Source of the DNA: Aliarcobacter trophiarum LMG 25534
GTDB taxonomy: Bacteria; Campylobacterota; Campylobacteria; Campylobacterales; Arcobacteraceae
Direction of reading: 5' to 3'
Assembly: GCF_003355515.1 (NCBI RefSeq)
Contig: NZ_CP031367.1
Location: 744,001 to 808,000, forward strand
Length of the DNA stretch: 64,000 nucleotides
Part shown: positions 52,555-62,375 of the stretch, piece after piece
How the letters are laid out: every line of letters starts with the position of its first letter
Position numbering within the stretch: the stretch's first letter is position 1
Made by a program: the position numbers and the translations under genes
The notes under the pieces: generated by a model
The model's input: only the letters and a program-made list of their open reading frames with translations
Database searches by the model: none
Told to the model about the DNA's origin: nothing

Positions 52555-53583
52555 TTAGAAATTGCTATATTTTTTTATGAGATGCATAATAGAGACAAAT
52601 AAGCTAACCATAGCAGGACCAATTATCATTCCCCAAAAACCAAAAGTTCCAAGCCCTGCAACTATTGCAAAAAATATTAAAAGAGAGTTGATTTTTGTAG
52701 GAGTTTTGACGATTCTTTTATTTATATAGCTTATTATTAAAGGTTTTATAAAAGTATCAGCAATGATTGAGATAACCACTATAGAGTATATAGCAATAAA
52801 AATTGCATTAAAAAAAGTACCTGTTGCAGCTTCATATATAGCTACAGGTAGCCACATAATAACTCCACCAATAACAGGAACTAAAGAGGCAAATCCATAT
52901 AAAACTCCAAAAAGAAGACCATTGTAACCAAAGGCGGACAAAAATGCTCCAAATAAAAAACCTTGGAAAATTGCAGTTGTAAGAATAGAGTAAAACACAA
53001 CACTCATTACACTTGAAGATTCATTAAATAGTATATTTGCATCATCACTATTTATAGGAGTTAAATCCTTTAGATATTGTGCAATTTGATTTGAAAATAG
53101 GGTAAAAAAGAAGAAAAATATTAAAATTAGAATCATATCTAGCATAAATTTAGCACTATTTTTTCCTAAATAAGCACTAAAACTTACTAATTCTTGAACA
53201 ATTTTTCCAATATCAATCTGTTTTGTTATATTTTGAAGAAAATCTTGCATAAAGCTAATTTCAGCCAAAAAACTAAGACTTGAGTTCTTTATCTCATTTA
53301 GATTTTGAATTAAAAGAGCTTGATCTACTTGATTGAAAAAAGTGGCAAAAGATAATATACAGTATAAAATAGGTAAAAAGAATAGAGCAGTCATAGATAT
53401 TGTAAAAATAGATGAGCTAATAACTCTATTCTTTATTTTTTGATTTAGTCTTAAATATAGTGAATTTGTAGCAATTGTAAGCAAAGTTGCTACAAAAATT
53501 GATTTAAGAAAGGGATTAAATAGTTCAATTATAAAGTAAAATAGCAAAAGTGCTAAAAGTATTAAGAAATATATTGGTTTCAA
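52555..53583 (-). CDS. AI-2E family (TqsA/YdiK-type) membrane protein
   Basis: 342 residues with about eight hydrophobic segments: paired helices at the N-terminus, a long soluble helical part (about 80-150), then GALFGVLYG-like [22 protein letters not shown], the family's best-known motif. Members are exporters or secondary transporters with mixed substrates; the family name does not prove AI-2 transport. It overlaps the 3' end of ruvB by four bases, so it is co-transcribed with it. Confidence 0.88.
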   Translation of the reverse strand: MKPIYFLILLALLLFYFIIELFNPFLKSIFVATLLTIATNSLYLRLNQKIKNRVISSSIFTISMTALFFLPILYCILSFATFFNQVDQALLIQNLNEIKNSSLSFLAEISFMQDFLQNITKQIDIGKIVQELVSFSAYLGKNSAKFMLDMILILIFFFFFTLFSNQIAQYLKDLTPINSDDANILFNESSSVMSVVFYSILTTAIFQGFLFGAFLSAFGYNGLLFGVLYGFASLVPVIGGVIMWLPVAIYEAATGTFFNAIFIAIYSIVVISIIADTFIKPLIISYINKRIVKTPTKINSLLIFFAIVAGLGTFGFWGMIIGPAMVSLFVSIMHLIKKYSNF

Positions 53584-54617
53584 AAAAGGTTTCCTTGTTG
53601 TTGGTTTTTGGAACTATTCTCAAATTTTGGTGGAGTGAGTCTAAACATATCATATGCTTTTATACTAGCAACTCTTCCACGAGCTGTTCTTTCAATATAA
53701 CCATTTGCTAGTAGATATGGTTCAATGGCATCTTCAATAGTTCCTTCATCTTCACTTAAAGCAGCAGCCATTGTAGATAGCCCCATAGGTTTTCCACGAT
53801 TTGAAATAAGAAGTTCAAGAAGATTTATATCCATCTCATCAAAACCGTGTTCGTTTACTCCTAACTCATCAAGGGCATATTTACAAGTATTTAAAACTAT
53901 CTCTTTTTCATTTGCAACTTGTGAGAAGTCTCTTACTCGTCTAAGAAGTCTTAAAGCAACTCTAGGAGTTCCACGGCTTCTTTTTGATATTTCCATACTT
54001 GCATCATTTTTTGAGTTCATTCCTAGTTTTAATGAAGCTTTTTGAATTATTTTTGCTAGTTCTTCTTCTGTGTAAAACTGCATTCTAAAATGCATTCCAA
54101 ATCTCTCTCTTAAAGGATTTGATAGCATTCCAGCACGTGTTGTTGCACCTATTAGTGTAAATCTTGGTAGATCTATCTTAACGGTTTGAGCTGCTGGTCC
54201 ACTACCAATAATAATATCAAGTCTATAATCTTCCATAGCAGGGTATAAAATCTCTTCTACTGTAGGACTTAAACGGTGAATTTCATCTATAAATAAAATA
54301 TCACCCTCTTCAAGATTAGTTAAAATTGCTGCTAAATCACCACTTTTTTCAATCATAGGTCCAGCAGTTACTTTTATATTTGAGTTCATCTCATTTGAGA
54401 TTAAATATGAAAGAGTTGTTTTTCCAAGCCCTGGTGGTCCATAAAATAGAATATGGTCAAGTGCTTCAGCTCTTTTTTTTGAGGCATCTATAAAAACTCT
54501 AAGGTTTTTTTTAATCTTTTCCTGTCCTATATAATCATCCCAATTTGAAGGTCTTAAACTCTGCTCATTGCTCTCTTCTTCAAAAGAGACTTTTTCTACT
54601 TCTACTAATCTTTGCAC
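53580..54617 (-). CDS. ruvB: Holliday junction branch migration helicase RuvB
   Basis: 345 residues. [19 protein letters not shown], Walker [11 protein letters not shown], Walker [12 protein letters not shown], sensor [18 protein letters not shown], and a winged-helix C-terminus ([12 protein letters not shown]). Hexameric motor working with RuvA (elsewhere). It lies 29 bases after panB on the same strand and overlaps the next gene by four bases. Confidence 0.97.
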   Translation of the reverse strand: MQRLVEVEKVSFEEESNEQSLRPSNWDDYIGQEKIKKNLRVFIDASKKRAEALDHILFYGPPGLGKTTLSYLISNEMNSNIKVTAGPMIEKSGDLAAILTNLEEGDILFIDEIHRLSPTVEEILYPAMEDYRLDIIIGSGPAAQTVKIDLPRFTLIGATTRAGMLSNPLRERFGMHFRMQFYTEEELAKIIQKASLKLGMNSKNDASMEISKRSRGTPRVALRLLRRVRDFSQVANEKEIVLNTCKYALDELGVNEHGFDEMDINLLELLISNRGKPMGLSTMAAALSEDEGTIEDAIEPYLLANGYIERTARGRVASIKAYDMFRLTPPKFENSSKNQQQGNLF

Positions 54618-54646
54618 ACTAAAGCTCCGCTTTAAAAATTTTCATA

Positions 54647-55456
54647 TTAGTACTCTTCATTTTGAGATGGAAAACTTTGTTTTTGTACATCATCTCTATA
54701 TTGTTCAACAGCTTCTTTTACCAATTTTGCACCATCTAAATATCTTCTTACAAATTTTGGTTTAAACTCTTCAAAAAAGCCTAACATATCAGACCAAACT
54801 AAAACCTGCCCATCACAATCTTTCCCAGCTCCTATTCCAATAGTTGGTATTTTAACACTTTGTGAGATTTTCTTTGCTACATCACCTTTTACACCCTCTA
54901 TTACTATTGAAAAAGCTCCAGCCTTCTCAACAGCTATTGCATCACGGATTAGTTGTTCTTCATCATCTTTTGTTTTTCCTCGAACCTTATATCCACCCTC
55001 ACTTCGCACATATTGAGGCATTAGTCCAATATGAGCCATAACTGCAATAGAGTTTTTTGTTAAATGATTTATTATTTCTGCTCTATCTTCTCCACCTTCT
55101 ATTTTTACAGCACTAGCAAGTGTTCTTCTATAAACTTCTGAACAGTTTTTTAAAGCTTCGTCTTTATTAATATAAGTAGAAAAAGGCATATCAGTTATTA
55201 TAAATGCATCTTTTGCCCCATTACAAACGGCATTTGTATGGTAAATCATCTGTTCTAAAGTTGCACTTAAAGTATCGCTTTTCCCTGCAAAGCTCATATT
55301 TAAGCTATCTCCTACTAGGATCATATCAGCACTATCTTTAAATAAATTTGCAAAAAGTGCATCGTAGGCAGTTATTACTGTTAGTTTATATTTATTTTTT
55401 GCCTCTTTTATCTTTGTAATATTTAATTTTTCAAAATTGTGTTTAATTATACTCAT
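54647..55456 (-). CDS. panB: 3-methyl-2-oxobutanoate hydroxymethyltransferase
   Basis: 269 residues. LTVITAYDALFANLF, ILVGDSLNMSFAG and IEGGEDRAEII (Mg2+ and substrate), VMAHIGLMPQ and GIGAGKDCDGQVLVWSDMLG are the family motifs. It makes ketopantoate for CoA. It is divergent from trpA with a 97-base gap, and precedes ruvB. Confidence 0.97.
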   Translation of the reverse strand: MSIIKHNFEKLNITKIKEAKNKYKLTVITAYDALFANLFKDSADMILVGDSLNMSFAGKSDTLSATLEQMIYHTNAVCNGAKDAFIITDMPFSTYINKDEALKNCSEVYRRTLASAVKIEGGEDRAEIINHLTKNSIAVMAHIGLMPQYVRSEGGYKVRGKTKDDEEQLIRDAIAVEKAGAFSIVIEGVKGDVAKKISQSVKIPTIGIGAGKDCDGQVLVWSDMLGFFEEFKPKFVRRYLDGAKLVKEAVEQYRDDVQKQSFPSQNEEY

Positions 55457-55553
55457 ATTAAAAATCCTAAATTAAAATGGTTTAAATTATAGCCAAAAAT
55501 AGATTTTAATTAGGTTTTTGATAAAATCAAGTAATTTATTTTTAGGAAGAATT

Positions 55554-56294
55554 TTGAAGAAATTAGTTGCATATATTACTACATCTTATCCAGATAGAGA
55601 ATTTACAGTTGATTTAGCTCTTTCATTAAAAGAGAGTGGAGTAGATAGTTTAGAATTAGGTGTTCCTTTTAGTGATCCTGTTGCAGATGGACCAACAATT
55701 GAAAAAGCAAATTTTTTATCACTTAAAAATGGATTTAAAATTGAAGACCTTTTTTATGTTACAAGTAAAATAGCAGATAAAATTGATACTTTGTATATGG
55801 GATATATGAATCCCTTTTATCACTATGGTTTTAGTGATTTTCTAAAAAAAGCAAGTAGTTCTGGTGCTACAGGAACAATTATTCCTGATTTACCTTTTGA
55901 AATGGTAAAAAGATATGAAGATGATTTTATAAAAAATGGTATTTCAAATATTACATTTGTAGCACCTACAACACCAAAAGATAGAATAAAAATGTTGGTA
56001 GAAAATTCTCAGAAATTTATTTATATGGTAGCATATACTGGAATTACTGGAAGTGGTAAAAGTGAAGACTTATCAGAAATTATAAATAATGTAAGAGAAT
56101 TTACACAAACACCACTATATATTGGTTTTGGAGTAGATGAAAAAACTTGCAAAGAGAAAAGTAAAGGTGTAGATGGAGTTATTGTAGGAAGTGCTTTTGT
56201 AAAACATATCTTAGATGATAATTTAAGTAGTAGTGAAAAAATTAAGAAAATATCTAAAATGGCAAAAGAGATAAAAGAGAAGATAAACGAGTAA
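55554..56294 (+). CDS. trpA: Tryptophan synthase alpha chain
   Basis: 246 residues from TTG at 55554 with AGGAAG five bases upstream; the open frame extends 12 codons upstream but this adds residues before the conserved KKLVAYITTSYPD. ELGVPFSDPVADGP supplies the catalytic Glu34 and Asp45. It cleaves indole-3-glycerol phosphate and passes indole to TrpB. No other trp gene is adjacent, so the pathway is split. Next gene starts one base after the stop. Confidence 0.95.
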   Translation: MKKLVAYITTSYPDREFTVDLALSLKESGVDSLELGVPFSDPVADGPTIEKANFLSLKNGFKIEDLFYVTSKIADKIDTLYMGYMNPFYHYGFSDFLKKASSSGATGTIIPDLPFEMVKRYEDDFIKNGISNITFVAPTTPKDRIKMLVENSQKFIYMVAYTGITGSGKSEDLSEIINNVREFTQTPLYIGFGVDEKTCKEKSKGVDGVIVGSAFVKHILDDNLSSSEKIKKISKMAKEIKEKINE

Positions 56295-56295
56295 A

Positions 56296-57039
56296 ATGAA
56301 GTTTTTTAGTCAAGATTTAGAGTTTTTTGAAGAAAATAGAGATTGTTCATATTTTAAAGATAAAAAGTCAGATATTAGATATAGATTTTTAAATTTTTGT
56401 AGTATTGAAGAGTACCAGAAAAAGCTGGAAAGAGGTTGGAGAAGGTTTGGGAAAATACATTTTGTGCCAGAGTGTAAAAGTTGTACAAAATGTGTATCTA
56501 TGAGGATTGATGTAAAAAACTTTGAGTTTTCAAAGTCACAAAAAAGAGTTTTAAATAAAAATAGAGATACAAAAATTTTAATAAGACCACCCTCTGTTAC
56601 AAAAGAGCATTTATCTTTATATCATAAATATCATAGTTATATGAAGGATAAAAAAGATTGGAACTATGTTCAAATAGATTATGATGATTATATAAAATCT
56701 TATGTAGATGGAAACGTAGAATTTGCAACAGAGTTTTTGTATCTTAGAGATGATAAATTAATAGGAGTTGCCTTAGTTGATATTTTACCAAAATCAATAT
56801 CCTCTATCTACTGTTTTTATGATCACGATTTTGAGGAGTTCTCTATAGGTAAATTCTCTATTTTAACACAAATAAATATAGCAAAAGAGCTAAATATTCC
56901 ATATATTTATTTGGGATACTGGATTGATAAACATTACTCAATGGGGTATAAAAAAGAGTATATGCCTTTTGAAATTTTAACAAATAGAGCAAATTTAAAT
57001 GAAGAGCCTATATGGGAAGAATTTAAACAAGAGAACTAA
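56296..57039 (+). CDS. bpt: Aspartate/glutamate leucyltransferase (Bpt)
   Basis: 247 residues. The N-terminal cysteines (DCSYF, CKSCTKC) and GWRRFGKIHFVPEC, then LNKNRD and a GNAT-like C-terminal half with YLGYWI and MGYKKEYMPFE, match ATE/Bpt transferases. Bpt attaches leucine to N-terminal Asp/Glu, feeding the ClpS-ClpAP N-degron pathway. It is one base after trpA, so co-transcribed though functionally unrelated. Confidence 0.93.
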   Translation: MKFFSQDLEFFEENRDCSYFKDKKSDIRYRFLNFCSIEEYQKKLERGWRRFGKIHFVPECKSCTKCVSMRIDVKNFEFSKSQKRVLNKNRDTKILIRPPSVTKEHLSLYHKYHSYMKDKKDWNYVQIDYDDYIKSYVDGNVEFATEFLYLRDDKLIGVALVDILPKSISSIYCFYDHDFEEFSIGKFSILTQINIAKELNIPYIYLGYWIDKHYSMGYKKEYMPFEILTNRANLNEEPIWEEFKQEN

Positions 57040-57118
57040 TTTTTTTGTAAATATAGAAAAAATTATTATAGTTAAAATAAAATTTAATTATAATCTCAAT
57101 TTAAAATGAAGGATTTGT

Positions 57119-57463
57119 ATGAAAAATTTAGTTATTTTTATATTTTTTTCTACTTTGCTTTTTTCGCAAGGTACAGATGAACAAAAACCATATAACCCAA
57201 ATGTAGATTGTCTAATTTTAGAGGATGAGAACTCTATAATTTGTAAGTTTGATGTTGAGCTAAATAGTGAAAGTAATCAAACATTGATTATAAACTGGAT
57301 TGACCCAAATGGGACTATTTCAAGAACAAGAGAGATGATAATACCAGCAGGTGATAGTTCTGCTTATGATTTTAGGTATCTTGATGGGAGAGAAAAAGGT
57401 AAATGGGATTTTAAAATTATTTACAACAACAAAGAGTATACAACAAAGTTTGAATTAAAATAG
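57119..57463 (+). CDS. Small secreted protein of unknown function
   Basis: 114 residues. KNLVIFIFFSTLLFSQG is a clear signal peptide; the mature part has two cysteines (NVDCLILEDENSIICKF) and is beta-rich (GKWDFKIIYNNKEYTTKF), like a small immunoglobulin-type domain. No family recognised. Monocistronic, with AAGGAT before the ATG; convergent with feoB with only seven bases between stops. Confidence 0.8.
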   Translation: MKNLVIFIFFSTLLFSQGTDEQKPYNPNVDCLILEDENSIICKFDVELNSESNQTLIINWIDPNGTISRTREMIIPAGDSSAYDFRYLDGREKGKWDFKIIYNNKEYTTKFELK

Positions 57464-57470
57464 AAGTAGC

Positions 57471-59384
57471 TTAAATTGCTACAACTATTTTTGTAATATT
57501 ATATGCTATAAATGACATTATCCAAGCCGTTGATGTAGTAAATACAAATAAATATCCAAGATATTTCCATCCTCCAGCCTCTTTTACAAATACCATAGAA
57601 GCAGCTAAGCAAGGAAGATAAATCATTACAAAGACTATAAACGAGATTGCAGCTTCAAAAGGTATATTTGTTTTTATTTTTTCAATTAAAGTTATAGTTG
57701 GCTCATCTGGATTTTGGCTCTCACCTAATCCATATAAAATAGATAGAGTTGAAACAACAATCTCTTTAGCTGCTAATCCAGCTTCAAGTGCAACAGTCAT
57801 TTTCCAGTCAAATCCTAAAGGTGCAAAAAGTGGTTCACTAAATTTTCCAACAATTCCTAAATATGAGTTTTCAAGATTGTATAAAGCTAGTTCATTTTGT
57901 AGTTCTTGCTTTGCCTCATCACTATTTGCTAACTCTATTTTTTGATTTATCAAATCTTCAAAATCTGGATATTTTGGGTAGTTACTCATAAACCATATTA
58001 AAATAGAAGCTGCTAAAATAAAAGTCCCAGCTTTTTTAAGATACATTAAGGCCTTATTTGTAACCTCTTTATAAATTAGTTTAAAAGAAGGAAACCTATA
58101 TTTTGGCATCTCCATAACAAATGGTTCATCTTGCCCTTTAAAAATTACAACTCTTAGAATTTTAGCTGCAAGTAAACCTAAAATTGCACCGCAAATATAG
58201 ATTAAAAATAGAGTATTTCCAGCATTCTCAACACCAAAAAATGCTCCCACAAAAAGTACATAAATAGGAAGTCTAGCTCCACAAGACATAAAACCAATAA
58301 TAAATAGAGTTAATAATCTATCTCTTTCATTTTTTAAAGTTCTAGCTGCCATATAAGCAGGAACAGAGCAACCAAAACCAGTTACTAGTGGAATAAATGA
58401 TTTTCCATGAAGTCCAAATTTATGGAAAATCCCATCTAGCAGAAATGCTACTCTACTCATATATCCAGTTCCTTCAAGTAAAGAGATACCCAAAAATAAA
58501 ATTAAAATATTTGGTAAAAACATAACAACTGCACTAACTCCAGCTATTACTCCATCTGCAATTAAGGAAGAGAATTGATTTTCTCCAATTATCTCTTTAA
58601 TAATATCAGCAAACATAGAAAAAGTGCTATCTATATAATCCATAGGAATTTCACCTAATGTAAATGTTAGTTGAAATAATCCCCACATTAAAAATAAAAA
58701 TATAGGAAGACCAATAAATTTATTCATCAAAATGGTATCTATTTTTTCTGTAACTGTTTTCTCTTTGGTGATTTTAATCTCTACACAGTTAGAAACTAAA
58801 TCTTTTACAAAATTAAATCTTTGAGTTAAAATCTCATCATTAGATGGCTCTTTTGATGTAAAAAACTGATTAGAGTAAGTTTTTTCCTCTTTATAGGTTT
58901 TTACTATCTGTTTTAATAGCTCATCAACTCCCTCTTTTGTTCTAGCACTTGTTTTTATACAAGGTTGATTTAACAAAGATGATAGTTTTTGGCTATCTAT
59001 ATTTATTCCCTCTTTTCTTGCTTCATCACTCATATTTAAAACAATAATCATTTTTTTGTTAAGAGAGAGCAATTCACTTGTAAGGAGAAGGTTTCTTTGA
59101 AGATTTGTTGAGTCTAAAATATTTATGATAATATCGTAATTATCTTGGTTTAAGAAGTTTTTTACAACTTTTTCTTCTATAGAGTAGTTTGTAAGAGAGT
59201 AAGAACCAGGTAAATCAGTTATTTTAATATTGTAATCATTATATTTAAAATTTACCTCTTTTTTTTCAACAGTAACTCCTGAAAAATTACCAACTTTTAG
59301 TCTTGAGTTAGAAATAGAGTTAATAAGCATAGACTTACCAACATTTGGTTGTCCTACAAGAGCAACCCTTATAGTATTAGTCAT
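57471..59384 (-). CDS. feoB: Ferrous iron transporter FeoB
   Basis: 637 residues. N-terminal G domain: GQPNVGKS (11-18), DLPGSYSL, LNMSDEA (G4 of the N-x-x-D type); then two Gate domains with LEGTGYMSRVAFLLDG, FGCSVPAYMAARTL and EAGLAAKEIVVSTLS. It imports Fe2+ through the inner membrane powered or gated by nucleotide. A shorter-than-E. coli form without a FeoC partner. It follows feoA by two bases, and transcription starts in a Fur-box region. Confidence 0.96.
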   Translation of the reverse strand: MTNTIRVALVGQPNVGKSMLINSISNSRLKVGNFSGVTVEKKEVNFKYNDYNIKITDLPGSYSLTNYSIEEKVVKNFLNQDNYDIIINILDSTNLQRNLLLTSELLSLNKKMIIVLNMSDEARKEGINIDSQKLSSLLNQPCIKTSARTKEGVDELLKQIVKTYKEEKTYSNQFFTSKEPSNDEILTQRFNFVKDLVSNCVEIKITKEKTVTEKIDTILMNKFIGLPIFLFLMWGLFQLTFTLGEIPMDYIDSTFSMFADIIKEIIGENQFSSLIADGVIAGVSAVVMFLPNILILFLGISLLEGTGYMSRVAFLLDGIFHKFGLHGKSFIPLVTGFGCSVPAYMAARTLKNERDRLLTLFIIGFMSCGARLPIYVLFVGAFFGVENAGNTLFLIYICGAILGLLAAKILRVVIFKGQDEPFVMEMPKYRFPSFKLIYKEVTNKALMYLKKAGTFILAASILIWFMSNYPKYPDFEDLINQKIELANSDEAKQELQNELALYNLENSYLGIVGKFSEPLFAPLGFDWKMTVALEAGLAAKEIVVSTLSILYGLGESQNPDEPTITLIEKIKTNIPFEAAISFIVFVMIYLPCLAASMVFVKEAGGWKYLGYLFVFTTSTAWIMSFIAYNITKIVVAI

Positions 59385-59386
59385 TT

Positions 59387-59605
59387 TTATCCAACTTTGA
59401 TATTAATTGCTTCACTATATCTTAGGGCAACTTTTGATTGATTTATTTTTATTTCAATAGTCTTTTTAGCTAAAGACTTTGCTGTTACACAAATTTGACT
59501 TCCTGCAATTATTCCAAAAGAGTATAATCTATTTCTTAAAATATCATCACAATTTATAGCTTTTATTGTAACTACTCTTTCTAAATCTAAATCATTTACT
59601 GACAT
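59387..59605 (-). CDS. feoA: FeoA SH3-like accessory protein
   Basis: 72 residues: RNRLYSFGIIAGSQICVTAKS, a FeoA SH3-like fold, ending in VALRYSEAINIKV. Needed for FeoB-dependent Fe2+ uptake. AAGGA precedes the ATG and a Fur box lies about 20 bases upstream. feoB starts two bases after the stop. Confidence 0.93.
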   Translation of the reverse strand: MSVNDLDLERVVTIKAINCDDILRNRLYSFGIIAGSQICVTAKSLAKKTIEIKINQSKVALRYSEAINIKVG

Positions 59606-59625
59606 CTATAAGTCCTTAATATACT

Positions 59626-59644
59626 GATAATGATTATTGTAATA
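59626..59644. promoter_or_regulatory. Fur box upstream of feoAB
   Basis: GATAATGATTATTGTAATA matches 14 of 19 bases of the classical Fur box. A reverse-strand TACAAT (59641-59636) inside it fits as the feoA -10, so Fur-Fe would cover the promoter. Confidence 0.7.
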
Positions 59645-59716
59645 TAACGGTTATTAAAACTAGTTGATTTATATCAACAAGAATAGAAAAAGTTTGAAAT
59701 TTTTTAAAACTTTAGA

Positions 59717-59722
59717 TATACT
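59717..59722 (+). promoter_or_regulatory. Candidate fur -10 box
   Basis: TATACT 32 bases before the fur ATG at 59749; ribosome site AGAGG at 59738-59742. Confidence 0.45.
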
Positions 59723-59748
59723 AGAATTTTATTTTTTAGAGGTGTTTT

Positions 59749-60192
59749 ATGATAAATAGTAGTTATGAAGAGATTATAGAAGAGTTAAAGAAAATTGTTA
59801 AGCAAAAAGGTCTTAAATATACAGAGCAAAGAGAGATTGTTTTAAGTATATTACTTCATGCAAATGGTCACTTAACAGCAGAAGAGGTTTATAATCAAAT
59901 AAAAAAAGATTACCCTAGCTCAAACGTTGGAATTGCAACAGTATATAGAGCTTTGAGCTTTTTAGAAGAGGTTGAACTTATAGCATCACTTAATTTTGGT
60001 GTAGATGGGAAAAAGTATGAGAGCAATATAAAATCACATCATGATCACTTAATCTGTACCTCATGTGCAAAAATAGTTGAATTTGTTGACGAAGAGATAG
60101 AAAAAAGACAAGAGAAAATAGGAAAAGCTAATAAGTTTAAAATTACAGACCATTCAATGCAATTATACGGTCTTTGTGAAAGTTGCCAATAA
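59749..60192 (+). CDS. fur: Ferric uptake regulator Fur
   Basis: 147 residues. Winged helix around LKYTEQREIVLSIL and SNVGIATVYRALSFLEE, metal-binding KSHHDHLICTSCAKIVEF, and a second C-x-x-C at LYGLCESCQ. Fur with iron represses uptake genes. It is divergent from feoAB, across a 143-base region carrying a Fur box next to feoA, so local feedback is likely. PerR and Fur are hard to separate by eye; the feo neighbour favours Fur. Confidence 0.9.
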   Translation: MINSSYEEIIEELKKIVKQKGLKYTEQREIVLSILLHANGHLTAEEVYNQIKKDYPSSNVGIATVYRALSFLEEVELIASLNFGVDGKKYESNIKSHHDHLICTSCAKIVEFVDEEIEKRQEKIGKANKFKITDHSMQLYGLCESCQ

Positions 60193-60202
60193 GTTTTAAA
60201 GT

Positions 60203-60236
60203 ATAATAGCTCATAAAATAATTTATGAGCTATTAT
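60203..60236. terminator. Bidirectional terminator between fur and argG
   Basis: AATAGCTCATAAA (60205-60217) and TTTATGAGCTATT (60222-60234) with two more A-T pairs outside and loop ATAA. A long stable stem between convergent genes; no long T run. Confidence 0.7.
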
Positions 60237-60250
60237 TTATAATCTTACGA

Positions 60251-61486
60251 TTATCTTTGTTTTTTTCCTGCAATTACAAGTCTTAAAGCATTTAATCTAA
60301 TAAACCCTTCTGCATCTTTTTGATTATAAACTTCATCTTTTTCAAATGTAGAGTATGCATCATCATATAAAGATTTAATTGACTCTCTTCCTACAACCAT
60401 TACATTTCCTTTATAAAGTTTTAATTTTACTTTACCTTCTACATTTTTTTGAGTTGCATCAATTGCTGCTTGAAGCATCTCTCTTTCTGGACTGAACCAA
60501 TATCCTTGATAGATTAGTTTTGCATATTTTGGCATTAACTCATCTTTTAGGTGAGCAGCTTCTCTATCAAGAGTTAATGACTCAATAGCTCTATGGGCTT
60601 TTAACATAATTGTTCCACCTGGAGTTTCATAACAACCACGAGCTTTCATACCAACATATCTATTCTCAACAATATCTACTCTACCAATACCGTGTTTATT
60701 CCCAAGTTTATTTAAAGCTAAAAGTAAATTCGCAGGAGTTAGTTTCTCTCCATTTAATTCAATAGGGTCACCATTTTTATACTCTATTTCAATATATTCA
60801 GGTTTATCAGGTGCATTTTCTGGACTTGATGTCCAAAGCCACATTGACTCTTCAGGCTCATTTGCTGGATTTTCTAAGTGAAGTCCTTCATAAGAGATAT
60901 GAAGTAAGTTTGCATCCATAGAGTATGGGCTTATTTTTGGATTTCCATTTTCGTCTAGGTGTTTTTGAGATATTTCAATATTATGTTTTCTTGCATATTC
61001 TAGTAAGCTCTCTCTTGAGTTAAGTTCCCACTCTCTCCAAGGTGCAATTACTTTTAAATCTGGATTAAGTGCCAATGCTCCTAGCTCAAATCTAACTTGG
61101 TCATTTCCTTTTCCAGTTGCTCCATGAGATACAGCTTGTGCACCTTTTTCATTTGCAATTTCAACTAGTTTTTTTGCAATTAATGGTCTAGCAATTGATG
61201 TTCCTAAAAGATACTCTCCTTCATAAATAGCATTTGCTCTAAACATTGGGAAAACATAATCTTTTACAAACTCTTCTTTAACATCTAAAATATAAACATT
61301 CTCAGGTTTAATCCCACATGCTATTGCTTTTTTTCTAGCAGGTTCTACCTCTTCTCCTTGTCCTAAATCAGCTGTAAAAGTGATAACTTCAGCATTATAT
61401 TCATCTTGAAGCCATTTTAAAATAATAGATGTATCAAGCCCACCACTATATGCTAATACTACTTTTTTTATATCTTTTTTACTCAT
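60251..61486 (-). CDS. argG: Argininosuccinate synthase
   Basis: 411 residues. [18 protein letters not shown] (ATP site), [14 protein letters not shown], and [16 protein letters not shown] are the class motifs. It joins citrulline and aspartate in arginine synthesis, downstream of carbamoyl phosphate from CarB. It is monocistronic, with the terminator shared with fur and AAAAAGT-type weak ribosome site upstream. Confidence 0.97.
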   Translation of the reverse strand: MSKKDIKKVVLAYSGGLDTSIILKWLQDEYNAEVITFTADLGQGEEVEPARKKAIACGIKPENVYILDVKEEFVKDYVFPMFRANAIYEGEYLLGTSIARPLIAKKLVEIANEKGAQAVSHGATGKGNDQVRFELGALALNPDLKVIAPWREWELNSRESLLEYARKHNIEISQKHLDENGNPKISPYSMDANLLHISYEGLHLENPANEPEESMWLWTSSPENAPDKPEYIEIEYKNGDPIELNGEKLTPANLLLALNKLGNKHGIGRVDIVENRYVGMKARGCYETPGGTIMLKAHRAIESLTLDREAAHLKDELMPKYAKLIYQGYWFSPEREMLQAAIDATQKNVEGKVKLKLYKGNVMVVGRESIKSLYDDAYSTFEKDEVYNQKDAEGFIRLNALRLVIAGKKQR

Positions 61487-61571
61487 AACTTTTTCCTATT
61501 TTTAGTAATTTATGGTGTGGATAATACCAAAATTTTGTTATAAATCCATTTAAACAATATTTTGCTATTTA

Positions 61572-62375
61572 TTAATTTTTAATCAACTCTTTTTTATTTG
61601 CTATATTTTGTAGATAATCACTTATTTGTATCAAACAAAAAGTTATTATAAATATCATAAGACCTGGAAAAAAACTTAAATGCCAAGCAATATCTATTAC
61701 AGCTTTTCCATCACTTAACAGACTTCCCCAGCTCATTTGTGGTGGATTTACTCCAAGACCTAAAAAAGATAACCCAGATTCTGCTAAAATTGCACCAGCA
61801 ACACCAAAAGAGAAAGAGATTAAGAAAATAGGGGCTAAAAGTGGAGCAAAATATTTTAAAATAATTTTTGTTTTGCTAACATTACTTAGTTTTAATATTT
61901 TTATAAATGGTCTATTTGCAAGAGCAAAACTTTCACTTCTTATCATCCTTGACATTCCCATCCAAGAAGTAATTGATATTACAATTATCAAAACAAAAGA
62001 GTTTGCTTCAATATACGAAACCAAAGCTAAAAGTAAGAAAAAAGTTGGAAAAGTCAAAAATAAATCAATTAAAATAGTGATAGTTTTATCAATATTTCCT
62101 TTGAAATAACCAGCAGTTATTCCAATAATTAAACCTAAAAAAGATGAAAAAGAGGATGCTAGAAAACCTATAATAAGAGAAGTTTGCCCACCTTGTAAAA
62201 CTCTAGCAAAAATATCACGACCTAATCTATCTGTTCCCATAATATGCTCAAAAGATGGAGACAAAAGGATTTTTTGTGGATTTAATTCATATGGAGATAC
62301 TGTATAAAAAATTGGAGCTATAAACATTGATAAAGCTACAAATAAAAGCAAAAATAAAGAAAATCTAAACATCAA
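61572..62375 (-). CDS. Peptide-type ABC transporter permease (DppC/OppC family)
   Basis: 267 residues with about six membrane segments; EHIMGTDRLGRDIFARVLQGGQTS is the OppC/DppC N-terminal signature and AESGLSFLGLGVNPPQMSWGSLL the loop that contacts the ATPase. It should form a channel for peptides or nickel with a DppB-like partner, ATPases and a binding protein, none of which is adjacent. It overlaps rsmD by four bases, so is co-transcribed with it. Confidence 0.9.
   Translation of the reverse strand: MMFRFSLFLLLFVALSMFIAPIFYTVSPYELNPQKILLSPSFEHIMGTDRLGRDIFARVLQGGQTSLIIGFLASSFSSFLGLIIGITAGYFKGNIDKTITILIDLFLTFPTFFLLLALVSYIEANSFVLIIVISITSWMGMSRMIRSESFALANRPFIKILKLSNVSKTKIILKYFAPLLAPIFLISFSFGVAGAILAESGLSFLGLGVNPPQMSWGSLLSDGKAVIDIAWHLSFFPGLMIFIITFCLIQISDYLQNIANKKELIKN

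Noticed and set aside
55518-55553. Upstream extension of trpA
   Set aside because: It would place AGGAAG inside the coding region and add residues absent from TrpA proteins.
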